Shown here: one piece after another, positions 37,957-45,829 of the stretch
Position numbering within the stretch: position 1 is the stretch's first letter
Layout: the number at the start of each line of letters is the position of its first letter
Origin: QUBU01 sp014337915
GTDB taxonomy: Bacteria > Pseudomonadota > Gammaproteobacteria > Steroidobacterales > GCA-2729495
Reading direction: 5' to 3'
NCBI GenBank assembly: GCA_030263395.1
Contig: SZOW01000001.1
Coordinates: 62,001-126,000, forward strand
DNA: 64,000 nucleotides
Made by a program: the position numbers and the translations under genes
Notes under the pieces: model-generated
Seen by the model: the letters and a program-made list of their open reading frames with translations, nothing else
Databases searched by the model: none
What the model was told of the DNA's origin: nothing

Positions 37957-38850
37957 ATGTCGGCACAGCGGTCCTGTGCCCTGCGCGCCCTCGCCCTCGT
38001 TGCTGCGAGCCTGATGGCCTGCGCATCGCCAGCAGCGGTTCCCGGCGACAATCTCGACCAGCTCACCCCCGCGCAGCAGGTCGCGGCGCGGAAGATGGAG
38101 CGCTTCATGGCCGAGGTCGAGAAGGAATTTTTCTCGCAGGTCACGGCGCTGAACCAGGACGCTGGCATCCAGCAGCAGGTGGTGGACCCCGGCAATGCGC
38201 GCTACGAGATCCGCGTCGCCCGCGGGCCGGTGCTGGAAAAAGCGGCGGTGATGACCGCGATCACGCGCGTGGAAGAGCCACCCTTCGTCAGGGGCCTGCG
38301 CTGGAACCGCTTCTTCGAACTGGCGGTGCACCCGAAGACGCCCAGGGTCGGCATGCTGCATGCCACCTTCGTGGTGCAGGTCGCGAGCGATGGCAGCAGC
38401 AGCATCGGCGGCACCATCGACATGATGCGCTCCGCCCAGGATCCGGCCGACCTCGCCTGGTTCCGGGCCGGGCGCGACGCAGTGTTCGTCCGCCACGGGA
38501 TCGATCCGGCGAAGTACGTGGTGGGCGGCTGCGGCAAGCCGAACGAGGGCGCCTGGAAATGGCACCGCCCCTCGACCTGCACCGGGGCCAGCATCTTCGG
38601 CACCCAGCTGGAAGTGAACGAGAAGAACTTCGATTTCGTCGCCGAAGTGTTCCGCAACGGCATGGAGCAGTACTTCGACCTGGTGCGCAGGCGCTGGCAG
38701 GAACCCTGGGGGCCGGCCGAGCTGGAAGCCCAGCAGTTCATGCGCCGGCGCTGGCTGGAGGACCAGCTGTTCTGGGACCTGCTCTCCCGGAAGTTCGTCC
38801 CCTACGAAGCCTGGGCGGCGGCAAACGCGCCCCCGGAGGTCCGGTTCTAG
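37957..38850 (+). CDS. Secreted lipoprotein related to coproporphyrinogen III oxidase (HemF), probably inactive
   Basis: 297 residues. MSAQRSCALRALALVAASLM followed by AC gives a lipoprotein signal. The mature part follows the order of HemF blocks: GPVLEKAAVMTAITRVEEPP resembles GxVFEqAGVNFSxVxG, FFELAVHPKTPRVGMLHATF resembles GVSLVxHPxNPxVPTxHxN, and NFDFVAEVFRNGMEQYFDLV plus RRRW resembles the HemF C-terminal helix region. The catalytic blocks are changed: HemF GGGxDLTP is SIGGTIDMM here, RRGRYxEFNLxxDRGT is reduced to RRRWLEDQLFWDLL, and the closing TGGRTESILMSLPP is absent. A non-heme role is likely. Earlier ATGs at 37867 and 37921 are possible. The relation is my by-eye alignment. Confidence 0.6.
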   Translation: MSAQRSCALRALALVAASLMACASPAAVPGDNLDQLTPAQQVAARKMERFMAEVEKEFFSQVTALNQDAGIQQQVVDPGNARYEIRVARGPVLEKAAVMTAITRVEEPPFVRGLRWNRFFELAVHPKTPRVGMLHATFVVQVASDGSSSIGGTIDMMRSAQDPADLAWFRAGRDAVFVRHGIDPAKYVVGGCGKPNEGAWKWHRPSTCTGASIFGTQLEVNEKNFDFVAEVFRNGMEQYFDLVRRRWQEPWGPAELEAQQFMRRRWLEDQLFWDLLSRKFVPYEAWAAANAPPEVRF

Positions 38851-39169
38851 GCCACTGGCCCGGACACCCTCCCGTCCCCGGGGAAGCCCGGTTTCGCCGC
38901 CAGTCCCAGGGATGGTGCATTGACCCGGCCGCATGTAGACTGCCTCATGGGGGGATGTAAATCCGCCTGTAGGGATACGGACCGCGCAATGCAACGGCCA
39001 GCCGCCAACGAGGCCAGAGAACACCAGGGCACGGGTTACGGCATCCCTTCAGACCGGCCAATAGACAGAGCGACACAGCGCAAATCGGCTCCTAACCGAA
39101 CTGATCGAAGCCTGCGGCAACTCCGTCGTATACGAGCCAATTGTCAGATCTGAGTGACCAGGAGCAGAG
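38851..39169. other. Long intergenic region before the RRM protein gene
   Basis: 319 bases without a supported gene. It probably holds the promoter and a 5' leader for the RNA-binding protein. TTGACC at 38920-38925 could be a -35, but no matching -10 is found at normal spacing. AGGAGCAG precedes the ATG at 39170. The stretch from about 38940 is less GC-rich than the flanks. No riboswitch fold was recognised. Confidence 0.4.
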
Positions 39170-39541
39170 ATGGAATCCAAGTTGTATGTTGGGAATCTGT
39201 CGTATTCGACGACGGAGGACGACCTGCGCCAGCTGTTTTCGCAGGCTGGTAACGTGAAGTCGGTATCGGTCATCAAGGACCGCGATACGGGCCGCTCCAA
39301 GGGCTTTGCCTTTGTCGAGATGGGCAGCGATGACGACGCACAGAAGGCCATCAGCCAGTTCAACGGCCAGTCCTTCCAGGACCGTTCGTTGAAGGTGAAT
39401 GTCGCCCGCCCGCGCGAGGACCGTCCCCGTGGCGGCGGTGGCGGCGGCTTCGGCGGACCGCGCGGCGGCGGTGGTGGCGGCTACGGCGGCCCACGTGGCG
39501 GCGGCGGCGGCGACCGCGGCGGCCGCGGGCGCTCCTGGTAA
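39170..39541 (+). CDS. Glycine-rich RRM RNA-binding protein
   Basis: 123 residues. One RNA recognition motif spans residues 1-80, with RNP2 LYVGNL and RNP1 SKGFAFVEM, both with the aromatic residues that stack on RNA. The tail is Arg/Gly-rich (RPRGGGGGGFGGPRGGGGGG). Bacterial proteins of this type resemble cold-inducible plant GRPs and bind single-stranded RNA; the cellular role is not established. It is a single gene with a strong ribosome binding site and a strong terminator, which implies high expression. Confidence 0.92.
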   Translation: MESKLYVGNLSYSTTEDDLRQLFSQAGNVKSVSVIKDRDTGRSKGFAFVEMGSDDDAQKAISQFNGQSFQDRSLKVNVARPREDRPRGGGGGGFGGPRGGGGGGYGGPRGGGGGDRGGRGRSW

Positions 39542-39580
39542 GACCACGCTTCCGGCGCAGCCGGGAGCAGCCAGACAGCC

Positions 39581-39625
39581 ATCGGCCGGGCAGCCCGCAT
39601 TTGCGGGCAGCCTGGCCGATTTTTA
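39581..39625 (+). terminator. Strong Rho-independent terminator of the RRM gene
   Basis: ATCGGCCGGGC...GCCCGCA and TGCGGGC...GGCCGAT form a stem of about 19 pairs with one mismatch and a two-base loop (39581-39620), followed by TTTTATT. Confidence 0.9.
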
Positions 39626-39664
39626 TTCCGCATCCGGCGGGACGTAGCTGCGCCCGCCCCGGCC

Positions 39665-42658
39665 TCAGTCGCCGATCCCCGTGACGCCCATTTCCGCCGG
39701 CACCCGCAGGTCGTCGCGAAGCCGCACATCCTTGCGTCCCGCCAGTCGCAGGCGGGATGCGGGTACCTGCAGCACATCGACCAGTTCGGCACTGATCGCC
39801 GCTGCCCGCGCATTGCCGAGGGCCACGAGATCCGCGTCGCCCACGGATTCCACCCCGGCCAGATCCGCGCGCAGCGCGTCGACATAGGCGAGTTCATCCA
39901 GGCGCGGCTTGCCCTGCGGATCCCCCGGCAGCGCTGTGGTGTACAGCGCCTGCACATCGGCCAGGCGCCGGTCGGGGAACCGGCTGCTGTACATCTCCTC
40001 TACCACCCTGCGGGTGCGCTGTTCCAGCCTGCGACCGGAAGCCGGCGCAGCGGAATCCGCCAGTGCCTGTGATATCTGCTGGTCCACCCGGGCCATACGC
40101 AATGCCGCGCCGTCCGCCGCGGCGTCGACCGCTGCAGGCACCTCCACGCCCAGTTCCGGACGCTTCGCCAGCGCCTCGGCAATCCGCGCCAGCTTCTCCT
40201 TCTCCGGTGGCAGCAGGTCCGCGCGCCCGGGCGTGAAGTCGATGCGCCCCAGGTCCGTGGAATCGATGCCCAGCAGATTGCCGAGCAGGCGGAAGGGCGC
40301 GCTGACGACGCGGGTCACCAGGTTGACGAAGGCTTTCCAGAGCACGCCACCGATACGGAACTGCGGATCGTCGAGGCTGCCCTCCACCGGCATGTCGAGG
40401 TCGATGCGCCCGTTGGCATCCTTGAGCAGAGCCACCGCCAGGCCGAGCGGCAGGTCCACCGCATCGGGGTTGGGCACTTTTTCGCCGAGTTCCAGCTCGT
40501 CGATGACGATGCGGTTGCTGCCGACCATCCGCCGGTTGTCGAGCCGGTAGCGCAGGTCGAGGTCGATCTTGCCGCCGGCAATCTTGCGGCCGGCGAACTT
40601 CACCGTGTACGGCGACAGCGGCGCCATTTCGATGTTGCGGAAGAGCACGCCGATATCAGCCATGTCGGTCGGCGCGCTCACCCGCAGCTGGCCATTGACC
40701 CGCGCCAGGCCATGGGGATCTACGCGCCCCTCGAGTGCGATCCTCGATGCCGCGCTGCTGCGGTTGTCGATGGTGGTGAACTCGCCCTGCAGGTCCTGCA
40801 CGCGGGCCGCGAACGGCAGCGGCAGGCTCAGGTCGGTGAAATCGATGTCGCCCTTGCTGACGCTGACCTTGCCGATTCGCGCCCGGAAGGCTGGTGCTGG
40901 CTTGTCGGGTACTGTTTTGCGGGTCGCTGCCTGCGCCGCCGCGTCATGCCCTGCCGGCGGCGCCTCGACCATCAGGGCACCGATGTTGGTGCTCTGGTCA
41001 CGATTGATGAAGACGCGGGCAAAAGGCCGCAGCAGGCGGATGCGTGCGATGCGCGCGCTGTTGGCGTCGAGGCGCCACTCGAGGTCGTCCAGGCCCAGTT
41101 CCTGCCAGGCGAGTAGCCGCTGGTTCTCGAGCGTGTCGCGGCTGTCGAGATCGGTGATCCGCAGATCGCCGTCAAAAGCCAGCGTCTCCGTCGGACCGGA
41201 TACCAGGTGCCCGTCGATGGCGAGCGCGCCGTCGCGGACCTCGACATGGGCGAGATCCGACAGGTAAGGCTGCGCCTGCGCGAGCTTGATTCCGGCAGCC
41301 TGCAGTTCGGCATCCAGCACCACCGCGGGTAGTACGCCCACGCTGCCCTTCAGGCCGAGGTTGCCGCCGCCACCGAGAACCACCTTGGCCTCCAGCGGAA
41401 ACCGGGCGCCGGGCGCGTTGCTGACATCGCGCAGGCTGAGATCGAAATCCGTCACCGACAGCGTGGCCGCTGTGGAAGGCGTGGCATCGACCAGTTCCAG
41501 CGCCAGGTCACGGATAGCGAATGTATCAATGTGCAGCTTCGGGGCTGGCGCTGCCGGCGCCGCGGCTGGCACTGCTACCGGCGCGGGGTCTGCTGCCGCC
41601 ACGGGCGCCCCTGTCGCCGCGCTGTCGCCACGCGGTGCCAGCACCTGCAGCAGATCGATGTCACCGTTCTTTTCGCGCCGTGCGCGCAGCCGCAGGCCGT
41701 CGATGACCAGGGATTGCGCACGCGCCTCGACAGTGGGCCAGCGCAGGCTGCCGCCAGCCAGCTGCAGACGCGACCAGCCAAGGAAGTCCGGTGCGCCGGG
41801 CGCCGTCAGCCTTACCCCGCTGAGCGTCAGCGCCAGGTCGTCGAGCGCCGCCTCGACGCCACCCTGCGGCCGGGCAGTGACGGCAAAGCGCGTGGCAAAG
41901 TCGGTGACCCCGGCAGCCACCGTGAAATGCAGCTGATCCCTGAGGTAGCGCGAGGCTGAGCCGAGGAAGGGACCATGCAGGGTGATCTTGCCGGCGGCGC
42001 GCAGCGGATTGAGGCTGAAGTCACCAGACAGGCCCAGCCGCGTGCCGGACTCCAGCGCCACCTCGATGTCTTCGCGGCCGGTGGCCTCGGGCAGCGTGCT
42101 CAACGCGTCCAGCGCCACGCTGAATGGTCCCACCCTGGTGTGGAACACGGTGGCGGGCACCTGGTCGGTGACATCGATGACACCGTCGCTGATACGCAGT
42201 TGCTGCACGATGAGGCGTGGCAGTTCCGCTGGCGCAGCCGCCGGTGTTTCCGGGGCTGCCGGCGGCAGCAGCCGCAGCAGGTTCAGTTCACCCCCGCGGT
42301 CGCGCACCAGGTTCAGGTACGGCGCGGACAGGGAAAACTCGCTGAAGGTCCAGGCGCGCCGCAGCAGGCTCTGCGCCTCGAAATTCAGCCGCAGCTCACC
42401 GAGGCTGGCGAGCAGGCTGCCGTCCCGGTCCTCGAGCCGGATATCCCGCACCCGGAGTGACAGCGCGAACGGATTGATCCTGATGTCACCGACCTGCAGC
42501 TCGCGGCCAAGCTGCTCGCGAGCCAGTTCGACCGCCTGCCGGCCAAGCAGCCAGGGCGCCAGCAGGAACCCCGCCAGCGCGTAGAGCAGCAGCAATACAA
42601 GCGCTGCAGCCAGCGGCCAGCGGTGGCGCCTCAGGAAGGCCAGCAGCACAAACGTCAC
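39665..42658 (-). CDS. DUF748 / AsmA-like envelope protein
   Basis: 997 residues. One N-terminal membrane helix (about 13-37) anchors a long periplasmic beta-rich region. INPFALSLRVRDIRLEDRDG is the AsmA/DUF748 opening. An Ala/Pro-rich linker lies near residues 350-375, and the C terminus IDFTPGRADLLPPEKEKLAR followed by IAEAL is the family's closing domain. AsmA-like proteins are thought to bridge the envelope and help move lipids. GTG 42658 directly follows the stop codon of the monooxygenase-fold gene (TGAGTG), so translation is probably coupled. Confidence 0.85.
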   Translation of the reverse strand: MTFVLLAFLRRHRWPLAAALVLLLLYALAGFLLAPWLLGRQAVELAREQLGRELQVGDIRINPFALSLRVRDIRLEDRDGSLLASLGELRLNFEAQSLLRRAWTFSEFSLSAPYLNLVRDRGGELNLLRLLPPAAPETPAAAPAELPRLIVQQLRISDGVIDVTDQVPATVFHTRVGPFSVALDALSTLPEATGREDIEVALESGTRLGLSGDFSLNPLRAAGKITLHGPFLGSASRYLRDQLHFTVAAGVTDFATRFAVTARPQGGVEAALDDLALTLSGVRLTAPGAPDFLGWSRLQLAGGSLRWPTVEARAQSLVIDGLRLRARREKNGDIDLLQVLAPRGDSAATGAPVAAADPAPVAVPAAAPAAPAPKLHIDTFAIRDLALELVDATPSTAATLSVTDFDLSLRDVSNAPGARFPLEAKVVLGGGGNLGLKGSVGVLPAVVLDAELQAAGIKLAQAQPYLSDLAHVEVRDGALAIDGHLVSGPTETLAFDGDLRITDLDSRDTLENQRLLAWQELGLDDLEWRLDANSARIARIRLLRPFARVFINRDQSTNIGALMVEAPPAGHDAAAQAATRKTVPDKPAPAFRARIGKVSVSKGDIDFTDLSLPLPFAARVQDLQGEFTTIDNRSSAASRIALEGRVDPHGLARVNGQLRVSAPTDMADIGVLFRNIEMAPLSPYTVKFAGRKIAGGKIDLDLRYRLDNRRMVGSNRIVIDELELGEKVPNPDAVDLPLGLAVALLKDANGRIDLDMPVEGSLDDPQFRIGGVLWKAFVNLVTRVVSAPFRLLGNLLGIDSTDLGRIDFTPGRADLLPPEKEKLARIAEALAKRPELGVEVPAAVDAAADGAALRMARVDQQISQALADSAAPASGRRLEQRTRRVVEEMYSSRFPDRRLADVQALYTTALPGDPQGKPRLDELAYVDALRADLAGVESVGDADLVALGNARAAAISAELVDVLQVPASRLRLAGRKDVRLRDDLRVPAEMGVTGIGD

Positions 42659-43021
42659 TCAGGCCGGCGTGACGTCTTCGTAGAACTCGTGGCTGTGCTC
42701 GGGAAGGATGTGAGGGAACAGTTCCTTGCTGCGGCTCGCAGCCACGCCACGCGAGAAGTTCATGCGGTCATCGACACTGTCCCACTGCTCGATGAGGATG
42801 AACTGCGTTCCCGGCGGCGGACGCTCTGGCATGCGAGCCGCCTCCTCGGGCGTGATCCGCTGGCGCACGGCGGCGGCCATGGTGCCGGTGCGTGCCCGCA
42901 GGATCTGGCGGCCGCGATAACCGCTGGCGGCGCGCATCGAGGGCTCGAGATCCTGGTAGAAACGCGTGACGTCCTGCTCGTGCCCGGGCTTGGCCCAGAC
43001 CGTGACGATGTAGGTGACCAT
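42659..43021 (-). CDS. Antibiotic biosynthesis monooxygenase (ABM) fold protein
   Basis: 120 residues of the dimeric alpha+beta barrel type: MVTYIVTVWAKPGHEQDVTR, YQDLEPSMRAASGYRGRQIL and QFILIEQWDSVDDRMNFSRG. Some relatives oxidise aromatics or degrade heme, others have no known activity; substrate cannot be inferred. It precedes the DUF748 gene directly. TATACT on the minus strand at 43069-43064, about 43 bases before the ATG, may be its -10 box. Confidence 0.8.
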   Translation of the reverse strand: MVTYIVTVWAKPGHEQDVTRFYQDLEPSMRAASGYRGRQILRARTGTMAAAVRQRITPEEAARMPERPPPGTQFILIEQWDSVDDRMNFSRGVAASRSKELFPHILPEHSHEFYEDVTPA

Positions 43022-43112
43022 GCCTGTCTCCGCTCGCTTGCTTGTTATGGGTGGCGAGCCGCGAGTATAAACGATGACCCGGCGATGGCCTGGCCGCAGC
43101 CCTGGGCTCGCA

Positions 43113-43142
43113 TTGCCGGCGATGGCCGATCCGTAAGATAAT
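43113..43142 (+). promoter_or_regulatory. Possible sigma-70 promoter for glgP
   Basis: TTGCCG (43113-43118) and GATAAT (43137-43142) are 18 bases apart, matching four and five of six consensus positions. The predicted start site is about 43 bases before the glgP ATG. It is the best candidate in the 171-base divergent gap. Confidence 0.4.
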
Positions 43143-43192
43143 TCCCGCTGTTTCGCGTTGTCGCCAACCTTCACGCCAGATCCTCCAGCATC

Positions 43193-45814
43193 ATGACCGG
43201 GAAAGAATTCCCCCTGCAGGTCAGCGCACGGCTGCCCGACAGACTCGGGCGCCTCGGCGACCTGGCTGCCAACTTCTGGTTCAGCTGGCACCGACCGACC
43301 CGCCAGCTGTTCGCCATGCTGGACCGCGACCTGTGGTGGCTTGTCGGCCGCAATCCCAAGGTGTTTCTGCGTTGCGTCGACCATGCCGTGCTGGCCATGG
43401 CGGCCGACAATGAGACCTTCCTCGCTTCCTACCGGCGCGTGCTCGCGGAGTTCGACGCCTACCGCGACCAGGGCCTGACCAGCTACACGCCGGCCGGGTT
43501 GCGCGACGATGACCTCGTCGCCTACTTCTGTGCCGAGTTCGGCTTCCACGACAGCGTGCCGCTGTATTCCGGCGGCCTCGGCATCCTCGCCGGCGATTAC
43601 TGCAAGACCGCCAGCGACATGCGGCTGCGCTTCGTTGGCGTCGGCCTGCTCTACCGCCAGGGCTACTTCACCCAGCGCATCGACGAGGCCGGGCGCCAGC
43701 TCGCCGAGTACCGGCACACGCCGGCCGAGGACATGCCGGTGGTCCCGGCGCGTGGCGCCGATGGCCAGGAGATCGTCGTCCAGGTGCAGTTCCCCGGCCG
43801 CATGGTCGCCATCAAGGTGTGGCGTGCCGAGGTCGGGCGCGTCCCGGTGCTGCTGCTCGACACCGATGTCCCGGGCAACTCCGAAGAAGACCAGCGCATC
43901 ACCCAGGTGCTCTACGGTGGCGGCCAGTCGATGCGCATCCAGCAGGAACTGGTGCTGGGCGTGGGCGGCGTGCGCGCCCTGCGCGCGGCCGGCCTCGCAC
44001 CCACGGTCTGGCACCTCAACGAGGGCCATCCGGCGTTCCTCGTGGTGGAGCGTGCCCGCGAGCTGACGCTGCGCGGCCTGCCCTTCCCCGCGGCGCTGGA
44101 GGCGGTGGCGGCCTGCACCGTGTTCACCACCCACACGCCGGTGGCCGCCGGCCATGACGTCTTCCCGCAGGACATGGTGCTGGCGCATTTCCACGACCAC
44201 ATCCGTGAACTCGGCATCAGCGAGGAAGCGTTCCTGCGCCTCGGCCAGCACGGCAACGGCGACCATCCGCTGTTCAACATGACCCGGCTGGCGGTCAACG
44301 GCGCGCGCTCCATCAACGGCGTCAGCAAGATCCACGGCGGCGTGTCCTCGGAAATCCTCGCCAGCGCCTGGCCCGACGTCCCGCCGCGCGAGAACCCGGT
44401 CGGTTACGTCACCAATGGCGTGCATGTCGCCACCTTCATGCGTGAGGAATGGGCCGAACTCCTCGACCAGCACGTGGGCGCCTCCTGGCGCTTCGAGCTG
44501 ATGGACAACCGGCTCATGGAGCGCATCCTGGAGATTCCCGACGGGCGCTTCTGGTACGTCAAGCAGCAGGTGAAGAGCGAGATGCTCAATGCGCTGCGCC
44601 GGCGTATCGAGCGCCAGCACGCCCGCAACTACTGCAGCAGCGCGCACATCCACCGGTTGATGAAGTACATCGATCCCGACGATGCCAACGTGCTGACCAT
44701 CGGCTTCGGCCGCCGCTTCGCCACCTACAAGCGCGCGACGCTGCTGTTCAACGACCTCGGCTGGCTGAAGCAGATCGTCGACAATGACGAGCGTCCGGTG
44801 GTGTTCATCTTCGCCGGCAAGGCCCATCCGGCCGACGAGCCGGGCCAGCGCCTGATGCAGGAAGTGCACCGCGTGGCCAACATGCCGGAGTTCTTCGGCA
44901 AGGTGCTGCTGGTGGAAGGCTACGACATCGACCTCGCGGGCGTGCTGACCGCGGGCGTGGACATCTGGCTCAACAACCCCATCTACCCCATGGAAGCCAG
45001 CGGCACCTCGGGCATGAAGGCCGCCATCAACGGCACCGTCAATCTGAGCGTGCTCGATGGCTGGTGGGCCGAAGGCTACGACGGCCGCAACGGCTGGGCC
45101 ATCCCGCCGGCACACAACAACGGCAACGACGGCGAGCGCGACCACCAGGATGCCCGTACCCTCTACGAGATCCTGCAGGACGACGTCATACCGCTGTACT
45201 ACCAGCGTGACGAACGCCTCGGCTATGCGCCCGGCTGGGTGCAGGTCTGCAAGCGCTCCATGGCCTCGATCCTGCCGCGTTTCAATAGCAGCCGGCTGCT
45301 GCACGACTACGCCTGCACGTTCTACGCACCGGCCGCTGCCCATGGCCGGGCCATCGCCGCCAACGACTCGGCGGCAGCGCGCGAGCTGGCGCAATGGAAG
45401 AGCCGCGTCGCCGCGGCCTGGGGTGGCGTGTCGCTGCGGCTTGCCAGGCCCCTGCCCGAACGCATCAGCTTCGAGGACAGCACGACGCTGGAGGTGGCCG
45501 TGCAGCTCAACGGCCTGGCGCCGCGCGACGTGCGCGTGGAATGCGTCCTGCACCGCGAGCTGTGCTCGGACCTGGCAGTGCCGGAGAAGCGCTACTCCGC
45601 CCACGGGCGTGCGACCGATGGCGTGCGCCACATCGGCGAGGAGACGGTGTTCGTGGCGCCCTTCGCCGCCACCGGCGATGGCAGCGGCGAAGTCGTCTAC
45701 CGGCTGGAGCTCAAGCCGCCCTGGTGCGGCAGCCAGCGCATCGAGATCCGCGCCATGCCGCGCCACGACAGCCTGCTGAACCCCTCAGAAACCGGCCTGA
45801 TGCGCTGGCTGTGA
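43193..45814 (+). CDS. glgP: Alpha-glucan (glycogen/maltodextrin) phosphorylase, GT35
   Basis: 873 residues of the bacterial/archaeal AlgP type with an N-terminal DUF3417 module (FWFSWHRPTRQLFAMLDRDL). It splits alpha-1,4 glucans with phosphate to glucose-1-phosphate. VWHLNEGHPAF is conserved, and the pyridoxal-phosphate region reads EASGTSGMKAAINGTVNLSV followed by DGWW, containing the PLP lysine. This family is shorter and different from E. coli GlgP/MalP. It is followed 15 bases later by glgX, so debranching and phosphorolysis are co-expressed. Confidence 0.94.
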   Translation: MTGKEFPLQVSARLPDRLGRLGDLAANFWFSWHRPTRQLFAMLDRDLWWLVGRNPKVFLRCVDHAVLAMAADNETFLASYRRVLAEFDAYRDQGLTSYTPAGLRDDDLVAYFCAEFGFHDSVPLYSGGLGILAGDYCKTASDMRLRFVGVGLLYRQGYFTQRIDEAGRQLAEYRHTPAEDMPVVPARGADGQEIVVQVQFPGRMVAIKVWRAEVGRVPVLLLDTDVPGNSEEDQRITQVLYGGGQSMRIQQELVLGVGGVRALRAAGLAPTVWHLNEGHPAFLVVERARELTLRGLPFPAALEAVAACTVFTTHTPVAAGHDVFPQDMVLAHFHDHIRELGISEEAFLRLGQHGNGDHPLFNMTRLAVNGARSINGVSKIHGGVSSEILASAWPDVPPRENPVGYVTNGVHVATFMREEWAELLDQHVGASWRFELMDNRLMERILEIPDGRFWYVKQQVKSEMLNALRRRIERQHARNYCSSAHIHRLMKYIDPDDANVLTIGFGRRFATYKRATLLFNDLGWLKQIVDNDERPVVFIFAGKAHPADEPGQRLMQEVHRVANMPEFFGKVLLVEGYDIDLAGVLTAGVDIWLNNPIYPMEASGTSGMKAAINGTVNLSVLDGWWAEGYDGRNGWAIPPAHNNGNDGERDHQDARTLYEILQDDVIPLYYQRDERLGYAPGWVQVCKRSMASILPRFNSSRLLHDYACTFYAPAAAHGRAIAANDSAAARELAQWKSRVAAAWGGVSLRLARPLPERISFEDSTTLEVAVQLNGLAPRDVRVECVLHRELCSDLAVPEKRYSAHGRATDGVRHIGEETVFVAPFAATGDGSGEVVYRLELKPPWCGSQRIEIRAMPRHDSLLNPSETGLMRWL

Positions 45815-45829
45815 GCCAGGCCAGCTGAC

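Noticed and set aside
42659..45766. A 1035-codon open frame antisense to glgP
   Set aside because: It is the shadow of glgP caused by high G+C codon bias. Only its last 120 codons (42659-43021) are a real gene, on the basis of a conserved ABM fold and its own start.
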